From Halorussus pelagicus (GTDB taxonomy: Archaea > Halobacteriota > Halobacteria > Halobacteriales > Haladaptataceae): 64,000 nucleotides of DNA. The translations under genes were made by a program, and so were the position numbers. Shown here piece after piece: positions 50,687 to 59,833 of this stretch. The stretch is from NCBI RefSeq assembly GCF_004087835.1, contig NZ_CP035119.1, forward strand, positions 620,001 through 684,000, written 5' to 3'. Under the pieces are notes generated by a model. That model saw only the letters and a list, made by a program, of their open reading frames with translations. It was not told where the DNA came from and ran no database searches. Each line of letters begins with the position of its first letter. Within the stretch, counting starts at the first letter, position 1.

Positions 50687-52477
50687 CTACCCGTGTTTCG
50701 TCACGCACTTCGAGAGACCGATGATTTCGACCGGTTCGGAGTTGTCCGGCGAGTAGACGACCATCTGGCCCTTCTCCATGTAGGGGACCTTGCCCTCCAG
50801 ATTCGAAGGGATGTTGACGCTCTTGATTGCGTCCTCGTCGCCCAGATTCAGGACGACGGTGGTGTTTATCTGCTTGAAGACGGCCTCGTGGATGTCCTGT
50901 GGGTCCTGCGTGATGAGGAACAGGCCCAGTCGCTCCTTGCGGCCCTGTTTGGCGGCGTCGGTGAACTTCCCGATGACCTTCCGGGCCTGCACGTTGTCGG
51001 CGTCGGTGAGGAAGTTGTGAGCCTCGTCCATCCCGACGACGAGGGGCGTCTCCTTGATGCGGTCGTACTCGGGGGCGTTCGAGAGTTTCTCCTCCACGAG
51101 AAGCGTCGAGAGAGCCAACACCACCACTTCGGTCGCCCGCGAGTTGTTGATGTGGTAGGTCGGGACCACGGTGAGTTGGCCGGGCTTGACGAACGACTGT
51201 ATCTGGTCGGTTATCGGCCGAGCGTTCTGGTCGAAGACGCCTTTCGGCATGTTCAGCACGCGGCGTTTCACTGCGTCGAAGGTCGCCTCGTGAACCCGCC
51301 CGCTTTCGTCTAACTCCTCGCGGAGCGCGGGGTCGTCGAGGAACCGCTTGAACTCCTCGTAGGTGCCCGCGTTTCCGTGCTGCTTGAAAAACCGGCGGAC
51401 GAGATGCGATAGCGCACCGTACTGGTTGTCGTTGAGGCTCGCACCCGCGACCAGCCACGGTTTGCCCTGAACCATCGAGAACGGAATCGTGAACTCGACC
51501 TGCTCGGCACGGTGGTGGTCGGCGGCGTAGGAGCTACCGCCGACCTTCGGCACGAAGGCCACGGTGTCGTCGTGGCCGCCGTGAGCGACGTTCTCGCGCT
51601 CCCATCGGCGCTCGTCCTCGGAGGTCACGTCGGAGTTGTCGTCGTGCATCTCGGCATACTCGTCCTGCGGGTCGAACTGGACCACCGCGGCCCGGCGCTC
51701 CGCGCCGTCGTCCATCTCGTAGCGGCGCTCCCCGGCGAGGAACTGCCGGAGGACGTTCTTCGCGCCGTGGGTCTTCCCGGACCCCGTTCCGCCCGCGACC
51801 AGCGTGTGCCGGAAGACGAGGGGGTCGCCGTCGTCGTAGTCGTCCTTCAGTCGATAGTCGATGGTTGGGGGTTCGGCCGCAGTGTGGACCTTCTCGCCGC
51901 CGACCGAGAGGTGCCCGAGGAACACGCCGTCCTCGGGCATCTTGAGACCGGTCTTGATTTCGGTCTTGTCGCTGGCCTCCCGGACGACCGACTTGGGCTT
52001 GGGCACGCGGTCGGTCATCCGGCGCTTCAGGTCGGCGTCTACCTCCGGGTCGCCGTCGCCGTCCTCGTAGAGGATGGCGACCGGTTCCAAGTCCGCCATC
52101 AGTTTGTAGTCGCTCTCCTCGATTTCCTCGCGGCGCATCGCGCGCTTGGAGTGAATTTCGGTCGCGTCGTCAACGCGGTACTCCTGTCGGTACTCCAGCG
52201 CGGCGACCCGCGCGAACAGTTTCTCGCCGTCGGGATAGGGAACGAGCAGGTACTTGCCGACCCGCACGTTCTCGCGGTTGTCGGCGGTGACGTACGCCCG
52301 GACGTGGGTCTCGTCTTCGTCCTCGCCGATTCGGAGTCCGTCGGCCGCCGAGAGCGTGCCGATGCCCCTGTCGGTGCCCTTCGGGTCGGTGGAGACGGAG
52401 TCGAATCGGTCGTCGTCGCGCGCGCCGGAACTCGACGTAGTCTCGAAGTCGTCGAGGTCGAAGTCGGAGTCGGCCAT
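50687..52477 (-). CDS. herA: HerA-type DNA translocase
   Basis: A 596-residue FtsK/HerA ATPase. The N-terminal HAS-barrel region (about 35-140) includes RVGKYLLVPYPDGEKLFARV. Walker A is AGGTGSGKTHGAKN and Walker B is TPLVVGMDEAHNFL; an arginine-rich sensor region AAKQGRKERLGLFLITQDPQ follows. HerA forms a hexamer that drives DNA end resection with the NurA nuclease. nurA lies in the same direction 0.6 kb upstream, with a small gene on the other strand between them. Confidence 0.92.
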   Translation of the reverse strand: MADSDFDLDDFETTSSSGARDDDRFDSVSTDPKGTDRGIGTLSAADGLRIGEDEDETHVRAYVTADNRENVRVGKYLLVPYPDGEKLFARVAALEYRQEYRVDDATEIHSKRAMRREEIEESDYKLMADLEPVAILYEDGDGDPEVDADLKRRMTDRVPKPKSVVREASDKTEIKTGLKMPEDGVFLGHLSVGGEKVHTAAEPPTIDYRLKDDYDDGDPLVFRHTLVAGGTGSGKTHGAKNVLRQFLAGERRYEMDDGAERRAAVVQFDPQDEYAEMHDDNSDVTSEDERRWERENVAHGGHDDTVAFVPKVGGSSYAADHHRAEQVEFTIPFSMVQGKPWLVAGASLNDNQYGALSHLVRRFFKQHGNAGTYEEFKRFLDDPALREELDESGRVHEATFDAVKRRVLNMPKGVFDQNARPITDQIQSFVKPGQLTVVPTYHINNSRATEVVVLALSTLLVEEKLSNAPEYDRIKETPLVVGMDEAHNFLTDADNVQARKVIGKFTDAAKQGRKERLGLFLITQDPQDIHEAVFKQINTTVVLNLGDEDAIKSVNIPSNLEGKVPYMEKGQMVVYSPDNSEPVEIIGLSKCVTKHG

Positions 52478-52605
52478 TGTTCCTGGGCAACGAGCGCATG
52501 GGACAAACCGGTTTCCCTCCGAGGCAGGTCGCGTCGCCGAGACAACGAGTGTGAATACTTCCCGTGAACGGGCCGCTTTTACCTCCCCGCGACGTAGTTC
52601 TGATT

Positions 52606-52956
52606 ATGCTACTCATCCGTGGCGAAGCGGGGGGCACCACCCTGACCGGCACGCTGTACGAGCGGGGGGAGCGCGCGCCGCGGTTCAAGGGCGCGCCCGA
52701 CGAGGACGCGCCGTACGTCTGGGTCTGCGACGAGTTCTATCAGGTCGAGAGCGGCGGGACGGTCCAGAAGGTCGGCGGCGAGGAGGTCAACGTCGCGTTC
52801 GAGTCGCCGATGCCCCGCGGGTTCGACACCCGCGAGCAGGCGACGGAGGCCGCCGAGAGCCACATCCGAACGCAGTTCGCGCGTATCGGCATCGAGGCCG
52901 ACGACGTGGAAGTCACCGTCGAGAAACAGGACATCGAGACGGCGGAACCGCAGTAA
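52606..52956 (+). CDS. DUF7113-like small protein
   Basis: A 116-residue acidic protein starting LLIRGEAGGTTLTGTLYERG. Beta-rich segments follow (PYVWVCDEFYQVESGGTVQK, NVAFESPMPRGFDTREQATE) and a helical C-terminus (AESHIRTQFARIGIEADDVE). This resembles a haloarchaeal family annotated DUF7113. It lies between herA and nurA on the opposite strand. A role in DNA repair is only suggested by position. Confidence 0.75.
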   Translation: MLLIRGEAGGTTLTGTLYERGERAPRFKGAPDEDAPYVWVCDEFYQVESGGTVQKVGGEEVNVAFESPMPRGFDTREQATEAAESHIRTQFARIGIEADDVEVTVEKQDIETAEPQ

Positions 52957-53048
52957 CCCGATTTTCTCGCTGACCGTTTTTGAGACCCGTTTCAACGACC
53001 GCGAGACCGACGGTCTCGCAGTTGTCCGTTTTCCCGAAACAGTCGGTA

Positions 53049-54305
53049 TTAGTAGTCCCGACCCCACCGCACCGCGTTGTAGTTCTCGTCCAGTTCGGTG
53101 TTCAGCGACTTCTCGAAGGACTTCACCAGCGAATTGGCGCTCCCCCGGTCGATAGCCGCCAACTCGTCGGCCTTCGAGACAGCCTGTGGCGGGCCGCGCT
53201 GGAGCGCGACCTCTTGGAGAATCTGGCGCTCGATTCGCTCGCGGACCTCGGGGTCCTCGGTGAACGCCTTCGGCGACTCGATTTTGAACACGAGGTCTCG
53301 CCGCGGGTCGTAGACGATACAGAACGTGACCGCGTACTGCTCGGGGTCGAGTTCTCGGTCGAGGTGCGGATTCGGGTCCTCGTCGAAGAAGCCGTCGAGA
53401 CCCGCGTGGGACTCGAACCAGTTCGTCAGCGTCAGATCGTCGGTCAGGCGCTCGAAGTCGCCGTCCACGAGTTCCCTGCGTTCGAGAATCTGGGCGAACA
53501 GGCCCGCGTCGTGCGCCCACGGCACCGGTCCGAAATCGGTCTCCCGCTTGAGCGTGCGGACGATGGACTTCGCCGAGACGTTCTTGACGAACCCGGCGAG
53601 GGGGACCCCGCGCTCGGCGAACGTCTCGACCAGTTCGACGTAGTTCGAGAGAACCCGACCGACGTGGTCCGAGTCCTCGAACAGACGGGTCAGGACCGAA
53701 CTCCGGGAGTCCCACCGCAGGACCCCTTTCGGGTAGATGGGACCGTCGAGCAGGAGGAAATCGCTCACGCGGTCGGCGTGTTCGAGCGCGTGCCCGCTCT
53801 CGGCGAGGTAGAGCGCAAGCGCGTGGACCACGTCCTCTTCGTACTGGCTTTCCGGGAGTTCGGTGTGGACGATGCGGCGCTGACTGCCATCGTTGTACGA
53901 CTCCCACTCGGTCCCGAACTTCCGGGACGTGTCGTTGAGGTGGAGCGCCTTCACCACCGTCCGGCAGTCGTGGAGGTCCAAGTCCGACGGCGTGGCGCTC
54001 ATCGCGGCGTGGGCCACATCGAGGACGAGTCCGTTCTTGAACGGCTTGGAGTTGAGCGTTCCGGCGTCGAGACCGTGGGTCGTCGGGAAGGGCGGGTCTT
54101 CGAGCGCGATATCCTCACAGTTCACCCGGCGGCGCGACTGTTCGCCGAGCGGTTCGAGGATGGGACCGTCGTCGCCGACGAGCGGGTCGAGATAATGCTC
54201 CCAGACGGTTTCGGCGGATTCCCGGTGGTTCTCGTCCTCGGCGTCGTAGTCGATGTGGTCGGCCAACCCAGCGATGCCGTCGAAATGCACCGGGTCGAGG
54301 GTCAT
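53049..54305 (-). CDS. nurA: NurA-type nuclease
   Basis: The 418-residue product from the ATG at 54305 has the NurA fold features: a catalytic Asp in the first strand (HGLDAGTLNSKPFKNGLVLD, residues ~78-97), DFLLLDGPIYPKGVL in the middle and FAERGVPLAGFVKNVSAKSI, typical of RNase H-like NurA proteins. With HerA it resects DNA ends in homologous recombination. herA is downstream in the same direction but not adjacent. Residues upstream of 54305 in this frame are Arg/Ser-rich and probably not translated. Confidence 0.88.
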   Translation of the reverse strand: MTLDPVHFDGIAGLADHIDYDAEDENHRESAETVWEHYLDPLVGDDGPILEPLGEQSRRRVNCEDIALEDPPFPTTHGLDAGTLNSKPFKNGLVLDVAHAAMSATPSDLDLHDCRTVVKALHLNDTSRKFGTEWESYNDGSQRRIVHTELPESQYEEDVVHALALYLAESGHALEHADRVSDFLLLDGPIYPKGVLRWDSRSSVLTRLFEDSDHVGRVLSNYVELVETFAERGVPLAGFVKNVSAKSIVRTLKRETDFGPVPWAHDAGLFAQILERRELVDGDFERLTDDLTLTNWFESHAGLDGFFDEDPNPHLDRELDPEQYAVTFCIVYDPRRDLVFKIESPKAFTEDPEVRERIERQILQEVALQRGPPQAVSKADELAAIDRGSANSLVKSFEKSLNTELDENYNAVRWGRDY

Positions 54306-54436
54306 GGAGCGTGGGTTCTCGCCGTCTCGGCAAAAAGGGTTGGGTTCGATTGTCTCGCTTCGACGCGCCGGAAGAGAATCGTCCACCGGTCGCCGAAGCC
54401 GAAGAGTAGTTAGGACGCGACGCCCTGCTTTCGCGC

Positions 54437-55954
54437 ATGAAGGCCGCGCTGATAATCCTCGACGGGTGGGGCTTAGGCAGTGAGGACGGCGGGAGAAACG
54501 CCATCGAAGCCGCCGACACGCCGAACTTCGACCGGTTCGCCGACGCGGGCGCGTACGGCACGCTGAACGTCACCGGGCGGCGGGTCGGCCTGCCCGAGGG
54601 CCAGATGGGAAACAGCGAGGTTGGCCACCTCAACATCGGCGCGGGCCGGGTGGTCAAACAGGAGTACACCCGCATCGAAGACGCCATTCAGAACGGCGAG
54701 TTAGGCGACAACGAGGCCGTCGCATCGGCGTTCGACTACGCCGACGAGAACGACGGCCGGGTCCACTTCATGGGTCTCGTCAGCGAGGGCGGCGTCCACT
54801 CCGACCAGACGCACCTCTACGCGCTGGTAGAACTCGCCGCCGAGCGCGGCGTCGAGGCGGTCACGCACGCGTTCACGGACGGGCGGGACACGCCGCCAGA
54901 GAGCGGCGCGGGGTTCTTGGGCGAACTGGAAGCGGTCGTCGAGCGCGCGGGAACCGGCGACGTGGCGACCGTCTCGGGGCGGTACTACGCGATGGACCGC
55001 GACCAGAACTGGGAGCGCACCAACCGGGCCTACGACGCCATCGTGAACCGCGACGCGGAGCATTCGGCCGCCTCGGCGGTCGAAGCAGTCGAACGGAGCT
55101 ACGAGCGCGACACCACCGACGAGTTCGTGGAACCGACGCTCGTGGAAGGCGGTCCCGCCCTCTCGGAGGGAGACGCCGCCGTCTTCTTCAACTTCCGGTC
55201 GGATCGCGCCAGACAGCTCACGCGGATGCTCGCCGACATCGACCCGGTCTGGGAGTTCGAGACCTCGCCCCCCGAAATCCGTCTGGCGACGATGACCCAG
55301 TACGACGCGGAGTTCGAACTCCCGGTCGCGTTCCCGCCCCACCAGCCCGAGGACACGCTCGGGGAAGTTCTCTCGGAACACGGTCTCACGCAACTGCGCA
55401 TCGCCGAATCGGAGAAGTACGCCCACGTCACCTACTTCCTGAACGGCGGGCGCGAGGTCGAGTTCGAGGGCGAAGTCCGGAAAATCGTCGAATCGCCAGA
55501 CGTGCCGACCTACGACCAGCAACCGGAGATGAGCGCCGTCGAGGTCACCGACACCGCCGTCGAGACCATCGAATCCGACGACCCCGACGTATTGGTGCTG
55601 AACTACGCGAACCCGGACATGGTGGGCCACACCGGCGACTTCGACGCCGCGGTCGAAGCCGTGGAAGCCGTGGACGAGCAGTTGGGCCGCCTCGTGAACG
55701 CGGTCCAGCGAGCGGGCGGGCACGTTCTTGTCACCGCCGACCACGGCAACGCCGACGACATGGGCACTCCGGCGGACCCCCACACCGCCCACACGTACAA
55801 TTTGGTCCCGTTCGTCTACGCGACCCCCGGAGGTGATGGTGGAGGCAAGCGCGTCCGCGAGGGCGGGTCGCTCTGCGACATTGCGCCGACGATGCTCGAA
55901 CTTGTCGGCGTCGAACGGCCCGAATCGATGACCGGACAGACGCTGCTAGAGTAG
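54437..55954 (+). CDS. gpmI: Cofactor-independent phosphoglycerate mutase
   Basis: This 505-residue glycolytic/gluconeogenic enzyme interconverts 3- and 2-phosphoglycerate. It has ALIILDGWGLG at the N-terminus, the phosphorylated Ser60 in QMGNSEVGHLNIGAGRVV, HAFTDGRDTPPES and metal ligands in NYANPDMVGHTGDF and VTADHGNADDM. It is transcribed alone, divergent from nurA. Confidence 0.97.
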   Translation: MKAALIILDGWGLGSEDGGRNAIEAADTPNFDRFADAGAYGTLNVTGRRVGLPEGQMGNSEVGHLNIGAGRVVKQEYTRIEDAIQNGELGDNEAVASAFDYADENDGRVHFMGLVSEGGVHSDQTHLYALVELAAERGVEAVTHAFTDGRDTPPESGAGFLGELEAVVERAGTGDVATVSGRYYAMDRDQNWERTNRAYDAIVNRDAEHSAASAVEAVERSYERDTTDEFVEPTLVEGGPALSEGDAAVFFNFRSDRARQLTRMLADIDPVWEFETSPPEIRLATMTQYDAEFELPVAFPPHQPEDTLGEVLSEHGLTQLRIAESEKYAHVTYFLNGGREVEFEGEVRKIVESPDVPTYDQQPEMSAVEVTDTAVETIESDDPDVLVLNYANPDMVGHTGDFDAAVEAVEAVDEQLGRLVNAVQRAGGHVLVTADHGNADDMGTPADPHTAHTYNLVPFVYATPGGDGGGKRVREGGSLCDIAPTMLELVGVERPESMTGQTLLE

Positions 55955-56037
55955 AGGTTTCGGGGTTCAGAAACAGGTTCTGCGAACCCAAACTATCCGC
56001 TTCGCCCGAGCGCAAACAAATCCACACCTCCCTCACG

Positions 56038-56856
56038 CTACTCCCCGGTCCGGAACGACAGGTCCAGCGAGTTGGCAGAGTGGGTCAGCGCACCCATCGA
56101 AATCACGTCCGCGCCGGTCGCCGCGTAGTCGGCTACGTCCCCGAAACCAATGTCGCCACTGGCCTCCGCCAGCACGTCGTCGGGCAACAGTTTGACGCCT
56201 TCCTCGACTTCTTCGGGCGTCATGTTGTCCAATAGCACGATGTCGGCTCCGGCCTCTGCCGCTCTGGGCGCGTCGGCCGGGCGCTCGACCTCAACCTCGA
56301 TTTTGGTGGCGAACGACTTCTCTTCCCGGAAGTGCCGGACCGCGCTCTCCAGTCCCATCTCGGCGACGTGGTTGTCCTTGACCATCACCATCCCCGAGAG
56401 GGTGAGCCGATGGGTGTCGCCGCCGCCCGCCGCGACGGCACGCTTCTCGACGCCGCGCAGGCCGGGCGTGGTCTTGCGAGTCCCCGCAATCGCCACGTCG
56501 TCGCTGACCTCGCGGGCGGCGTCCACGGCCCGCCGGGTCGCAGTCGCCACGCCCGAGGCGTGGCCCGCGACGTTGACCGCGACGCGCTCGCCCCGGAGGA
56601 CCGACTCCGCGGAGCCGTCAACTTCAACGAGGACGTCGCCCGCCTCGATTCGGTCGCCCGCCTCGACCGTCGTCTCGCAGTCCACGCCGAGGTAGTCGAA
56701 GACCGCCCTCGCCGCGTCGAGTCCGGCCGCGACGCCCGCCTCCTTGGCGACGAGTCGCCCCGTCGTCTCGCCGGGAACGTGGTTGGTCACGTCGCGGTGG
56801 CCAACGTCTTCCCGGAGCCAGTCCTCGACTTTACGGTCAGTCACTCGCACGGGCAT
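56038..56856 (-). CDS. nadC: Nicotinate-nucleotide pyrophosphorylase
   Basis: A 272-residue enzyme that converts quinolinate and PRPP to nicotinate mononucleotide. Motifs: EDVGHRDVTNHVPGE near the start, RKTTPGLRGVEKRAVAAGGG, HRLTLSGMVMVKDNHVAE and IVLLDNMTPEEVEEGVKLL. The ATG at 56856 overlaps the nadB end by 20 bases. Last gene of nadABC. Confidence 0.97.
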   Translation of the reverse strand: MPVRVTDRKVEDWLREDVGHRDVTNHVPGETTGRLVAKEAGVAAGLDAARAVFDYLGVDCETTVEAGDRIEAGDVLVEVDGSAESVLRGERVAVNVAGHASGVATATRRAVDAAREVSDDVAIAGTRKTTPGLRGVEKRAVAAGGGDTHRLTLSGMVMVKDNHVAEMGLESAVRHFREEKSFATKIEVEVERPADAPRAAEAGADIVLLDNMTPEEVEEGVKLLPDDVLAEASGDIGFGDVADYAATGADVISMGALTHSANSLDLSFRTGE

Positions 56857-58453
56857 CGACCTCCTCGGCGTCGTCGTCGGTCTCCGCGTTCTCCAGCGCG
56901 TGACAGCCGACTGGCTCGGCCTCCATCGCATCGCGGGCGACCAGCAGGGCGACCACGCTTGCGTTCCGGAGTTCGTAGAGGCTTCGTTCGGTCCGGGTCC
57001 GAGTGTAGGCGTCTACCTCACCCTTGAGTCGCCGGAGGACCGCGGTCGCGCGCCCCAATCCCCCCGGCGTCCGGCGGATGCCGACGTTCTCGTCCATCAC
57101 CCTGCGCAGGCGGACGAACTTCTCGCGGGCGAACCCCGAAGGTAGGTCCGGGTCGCTGTCGCGCAGGTCCGGCGCTTCGGCGCGCTCGTGGTCGAGACTC
57201 GTCGTCCCGGCGGCCGACTCCCCGGCGCGCAGGCCCCAGACTAACCCCTCCAGCAGGCTCGTGGAGGCGAGGCGGTTCGCACCGTGGACGCCGGTCCGGG
57301 CGCACTCGCCGACCGCGAACAGGCGATCCAAGTCGGTGCGCCCGCGGTCGTCCACGGAGATGCCACCGCAGAGGAAGTGTTCGCTCGGTTCGACCGGAAT
57401 TCCGTTCTCCCAGTCCACGCCGCGCGTCTCGCACTTCGCGGCGAGGTCGGGGAACTCCGATTCGAAGTCCAGCGGGGACACGTCAAGCACGACCTCGCCA
57501 GTCGCCTCGCGCTCGTCGGCGACGGCGCGCGCCACCACGTCGCGCGGCGCGAGTTCGGCGTCGTCGTGATAGTCGGGCATGAATCGCTCGCCCGCTCCGT
57601 TCCGCAGGAGCGCGCCCTCCCCGCGGACCGCCTCGCTGACGAGGAAGGGGTCCTCCCCGGCGAAGGCCGTGGGGTGGAACTGCACGTAGGCCATGTCCTC
57701 GGCGTCGGCCCCCGCGAGCGCGGCCATCGCTATCCCGTCGCCGGTCGCAGTTTCGGGGTTCGTGGAGGTGCCGTACAGCGCGCCGATGCCACCCGTGGCA
57801 AGAACCGTCGCGTCTGCGAAGACCGGTTCCGGGTCGGTCTCGCCATCGTCGCGTTCGCCCTTCTCGCCACTCTCGGCATCCGCGGCGCGGTCCACGACCG
57901 CGCCGTGGACTCGCCCCTCGCGGGTTATCAGGTCGAGCGCCGCGGTGTCTTCCCGAACCGTCACGCGCTCGTGGTCCGCGAGGTGGCTCAGGAACGGCCC
58001 GAGGACGTGCTTGCCCGTGCTGGCATCGACGTGGAGGATTCGGGGTTCCGAGTGGGCCGCCTCCCGGCCGTAGTCGAACCCCGCGGCATCCGTGCCGTCA
58101 CCGTCGTCGCCTCCCGCCGCACGGTCGAAGGGCACGTTCAGGGTCTCGACTAACACGTCCTCGACCGCCTCGCGGGCGTTCGAAACCAGGACTTCGACCG
58201 CCTCGGGGTCGGCGGTGTCGGCGCTCGCCGCCAGCACGTCCTCGGCGAACGCGTCGGGGTCCGAGCGCGTCGTGGCGACCCCGCCCTGCGCCCAGTGGGA
58301 GGTAGTCTGTTCGGGCCGGGACGCCTTCGTCACGACCAACACGTCCGCGCCCTCGCGGGCGGCCGCGAGCGCGGTCGCACAGCCAGCGATGCCGCTTCCG
58401 ACGACGAGTACGTCGGTCTCGGTCGGGTCGGTGTGGGGTTCCGTCTCGCTCAT
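56837..58453 (-). CDS. nadB: L-aspartate oxidase
   Basis: A 538-residue FAD enzyme that oxidises aspartate to iminoaspartate for quinolinate synthesis. The FAD-binding N-terminus is VLVVGSGIAGCATALAAARE; TTSHWAQGGVATT, TVLATGGIGALYGTSTNPET and AVGECARTGVHGANRLASTS are diagnostic. Two bases separate it from nadA. The ATG at 58453 is the start of the conserved part. Confidence 0.97.
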   Translation of the reverse strand: MSETEPHTDPTETDVLVVGSGIAGCATALAAAREGADVLVVTKASRPEQTTSHWAQGGVATTRSDPDAFAEDVLAASADTADPEAVEVLVSNAREAVEDVLVETLNVPFDRAAGGDDGDGTDAAGFDYGREAAHSEPRILHVDASTGKHVLGPFLSHLADHERVTVREDTAALDLITREGRVHGAVVDRAADAESGEKGERDDGETDPEPVFADATVLATGGIGALYGTSTNPETATGDGIAMAALAGADAEDMAYVQFHPTAFAGEDPFLVSEAVRGEGALLRNGAGERFMPDYHDDAELAPRDVVARAVADEREATGEVVLDVSPLDFESEFPDLAAKCETRGVDWENGIPVEPSEHFLCGGISVDDRGRTDLDRLFAVGECARTGVHGANRLASTSLLEGLVWGLRAGESAAGTTSLDHERAEAPDLRDSDPDLPSGFAREKFVRLRRVMDENVGIRRTPGGLGRATAVLRRLKGEVDAYTRTRTERSLYELRNASVVALLVARDAMEAEPVGCHALENAETDDDAEEVDARASD

Positions 58454-58455
58454 GG

Positions 58456-59580
58456 TTATATCTCCAGCATGCGCTCCATCGCCACGTTCGCCAGTTCGGC
58501 CTCTTGATGCGCGACCTCGATGACGTTGCGCTCGCGCCCGGCGACCAACTCCTCTAACACCCACGTCAGGTAGTTCGGGTCTATCTGGCGCATCGCGTTG
58601 CAGTCCATGCAGGCGTCCCCACAGAGCGGCAGGACTTCGACCTCTGGGTGCCACCGCTGGAGGTGGTTCGTCAGGTGAATCTCGGTGCCGATGGCCCACG
58701 TCTCGCCGGGGTCGGCCTCCTCGATAGTCTGGGTGATAGCCGCCGTCGAACCAGCCTTGTCGGCGGCCTCCACGACCTCCCGACGACACTCGGGGTGGAC
58801 GACGACGTTCGCGTCGGGATGGTCGTCACGAATCTGCTCGATGTGGTCCACCCGGAACCGCTCGTGGACCTGACAGTAGCCGTCCCACAGGATGATATCG
58901 CTCTCGGCGACTTCCTCGGCGGACTTCCCCTCGGGGTCCCACGGGTCCCACTCGGCGATGCTGTCTTCCATCCCCAACCGGTGGGCGGTGTTCTCGCCGA
59001 GGTGCTTGTCGGGCAGGAACAGTACCTTGTCGCCCTGCTCGAAAGCCCACTCGAACACCTCGTGGGCGTTCGAGGAGGTACACACTGCGCCGCCCTGTTC
59101 GGCGCAGAACGCCTTCAGGTCGGCGTAGGAGTTCATGTACGTGATGGGAATGATGTCGGCGTCGGGTGCGGCCGCGGTAATCTCGGCCCACGCGGCGTCC
59201 ACTTGCAGGGCCTCGGCCATCCCCGCCATCGGACACGAGGCCTCCATCGACGGCAGAATGACGGTCTGGTCGTCGTCGGTGATGATGTCGGCCGACTCGG
59301 CCATGAACGTCACGCCGCCGAAGACCACGTACTCGGCGTCGGCGTTCGCGGCCTCGACGCTCAGTTGATACGAGTCACCGATGAAGTCGGCGTGGTCCAC
59401 GATTTCCCGGCGCTGGTAGTTGTGGCCCAAGATGACGAGGTCGTCGCCCAACTCCCGCTTGGCGGTCTCGATGCGGTCGGTCCGTTCGTCCTCGTCGAGT
59501 CCCCGGTACGCTTCGGGCAACTGTTCGAGGTTGTCGTATTTGAACAGGCTCAGGTCGGTCTCGATGTCCGCAGTTTCCAT
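58456..59580 (-). CDS. nadA: Quinolinate synthase
   Basis: A 374-residue [4Fe-4S] enzyme that condenses iminoaspartate with DHAP. Probable cluster cysteines are in AVCTSSNAHEV, VVHPECRREVV and LCGDACMDCNAM; VILGHNYQRREIVDHADFIG is at the N-terminus. The start METADIETDLSLFKYDN at 59580 is favoured over the ATG at 59658, since an AT-rich TATA-like AATATTTT lies near 59631-59642, inside the longer version. First gene of nadABC. Confidence 0.95.
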   Translation of the reverse strand: METADIETDLSLFKYDNLEQLPEAYRGLDEDERTDRIETAKRELGDDLVILGHNYQRREIVDHADFIGDSYQLSVEAANADAEYVVFGGVTFMAESADIITDDDQTVILPSMEASCPMAGMAEALQVDAAWAEITAAAPDADIIPITYMNSYADLKAFCAEQGGAVCTSSNAHEVFEWAFEQGDKVLFLPDKHLGENTAHRLGMEDSIAEWDPWDPEGKSAEEVAESDIILWDGYCQVHERFRVDHIEQIRDDHPDANVVVHPECRREVVEAADKAGSTAAITQTIEEADPGETWAIGTEIHLTNHLQRWHPEVEVLPLCGDACMDCNAMRQIDPNYLTWVLEELVAGRERNVIEVAHQEAELANVAMERMLEI

Positions 59581-59833
59581 TTTTGGCACAGTCAACCACC
59601 TACGATTGTGATAGACTTCGGATTCCGGTATTGAAAATATTTTCTCTTCATAGCTCATCTGTGAATCGCCAGTCGGTTTCTGTGAGTTCTATAGAGAGCG
59701 ATAGCTAACGGAATCCTCACTCGAATCTGAATAACTCTAAATTATAACCGAGTGGTTGACTAGGGGAACCGAAACAAACCCGGAAAACGTCTCAAAAACT
59801 GCGACCGCGCGACTCGACCGGTTCGACGCCGAA

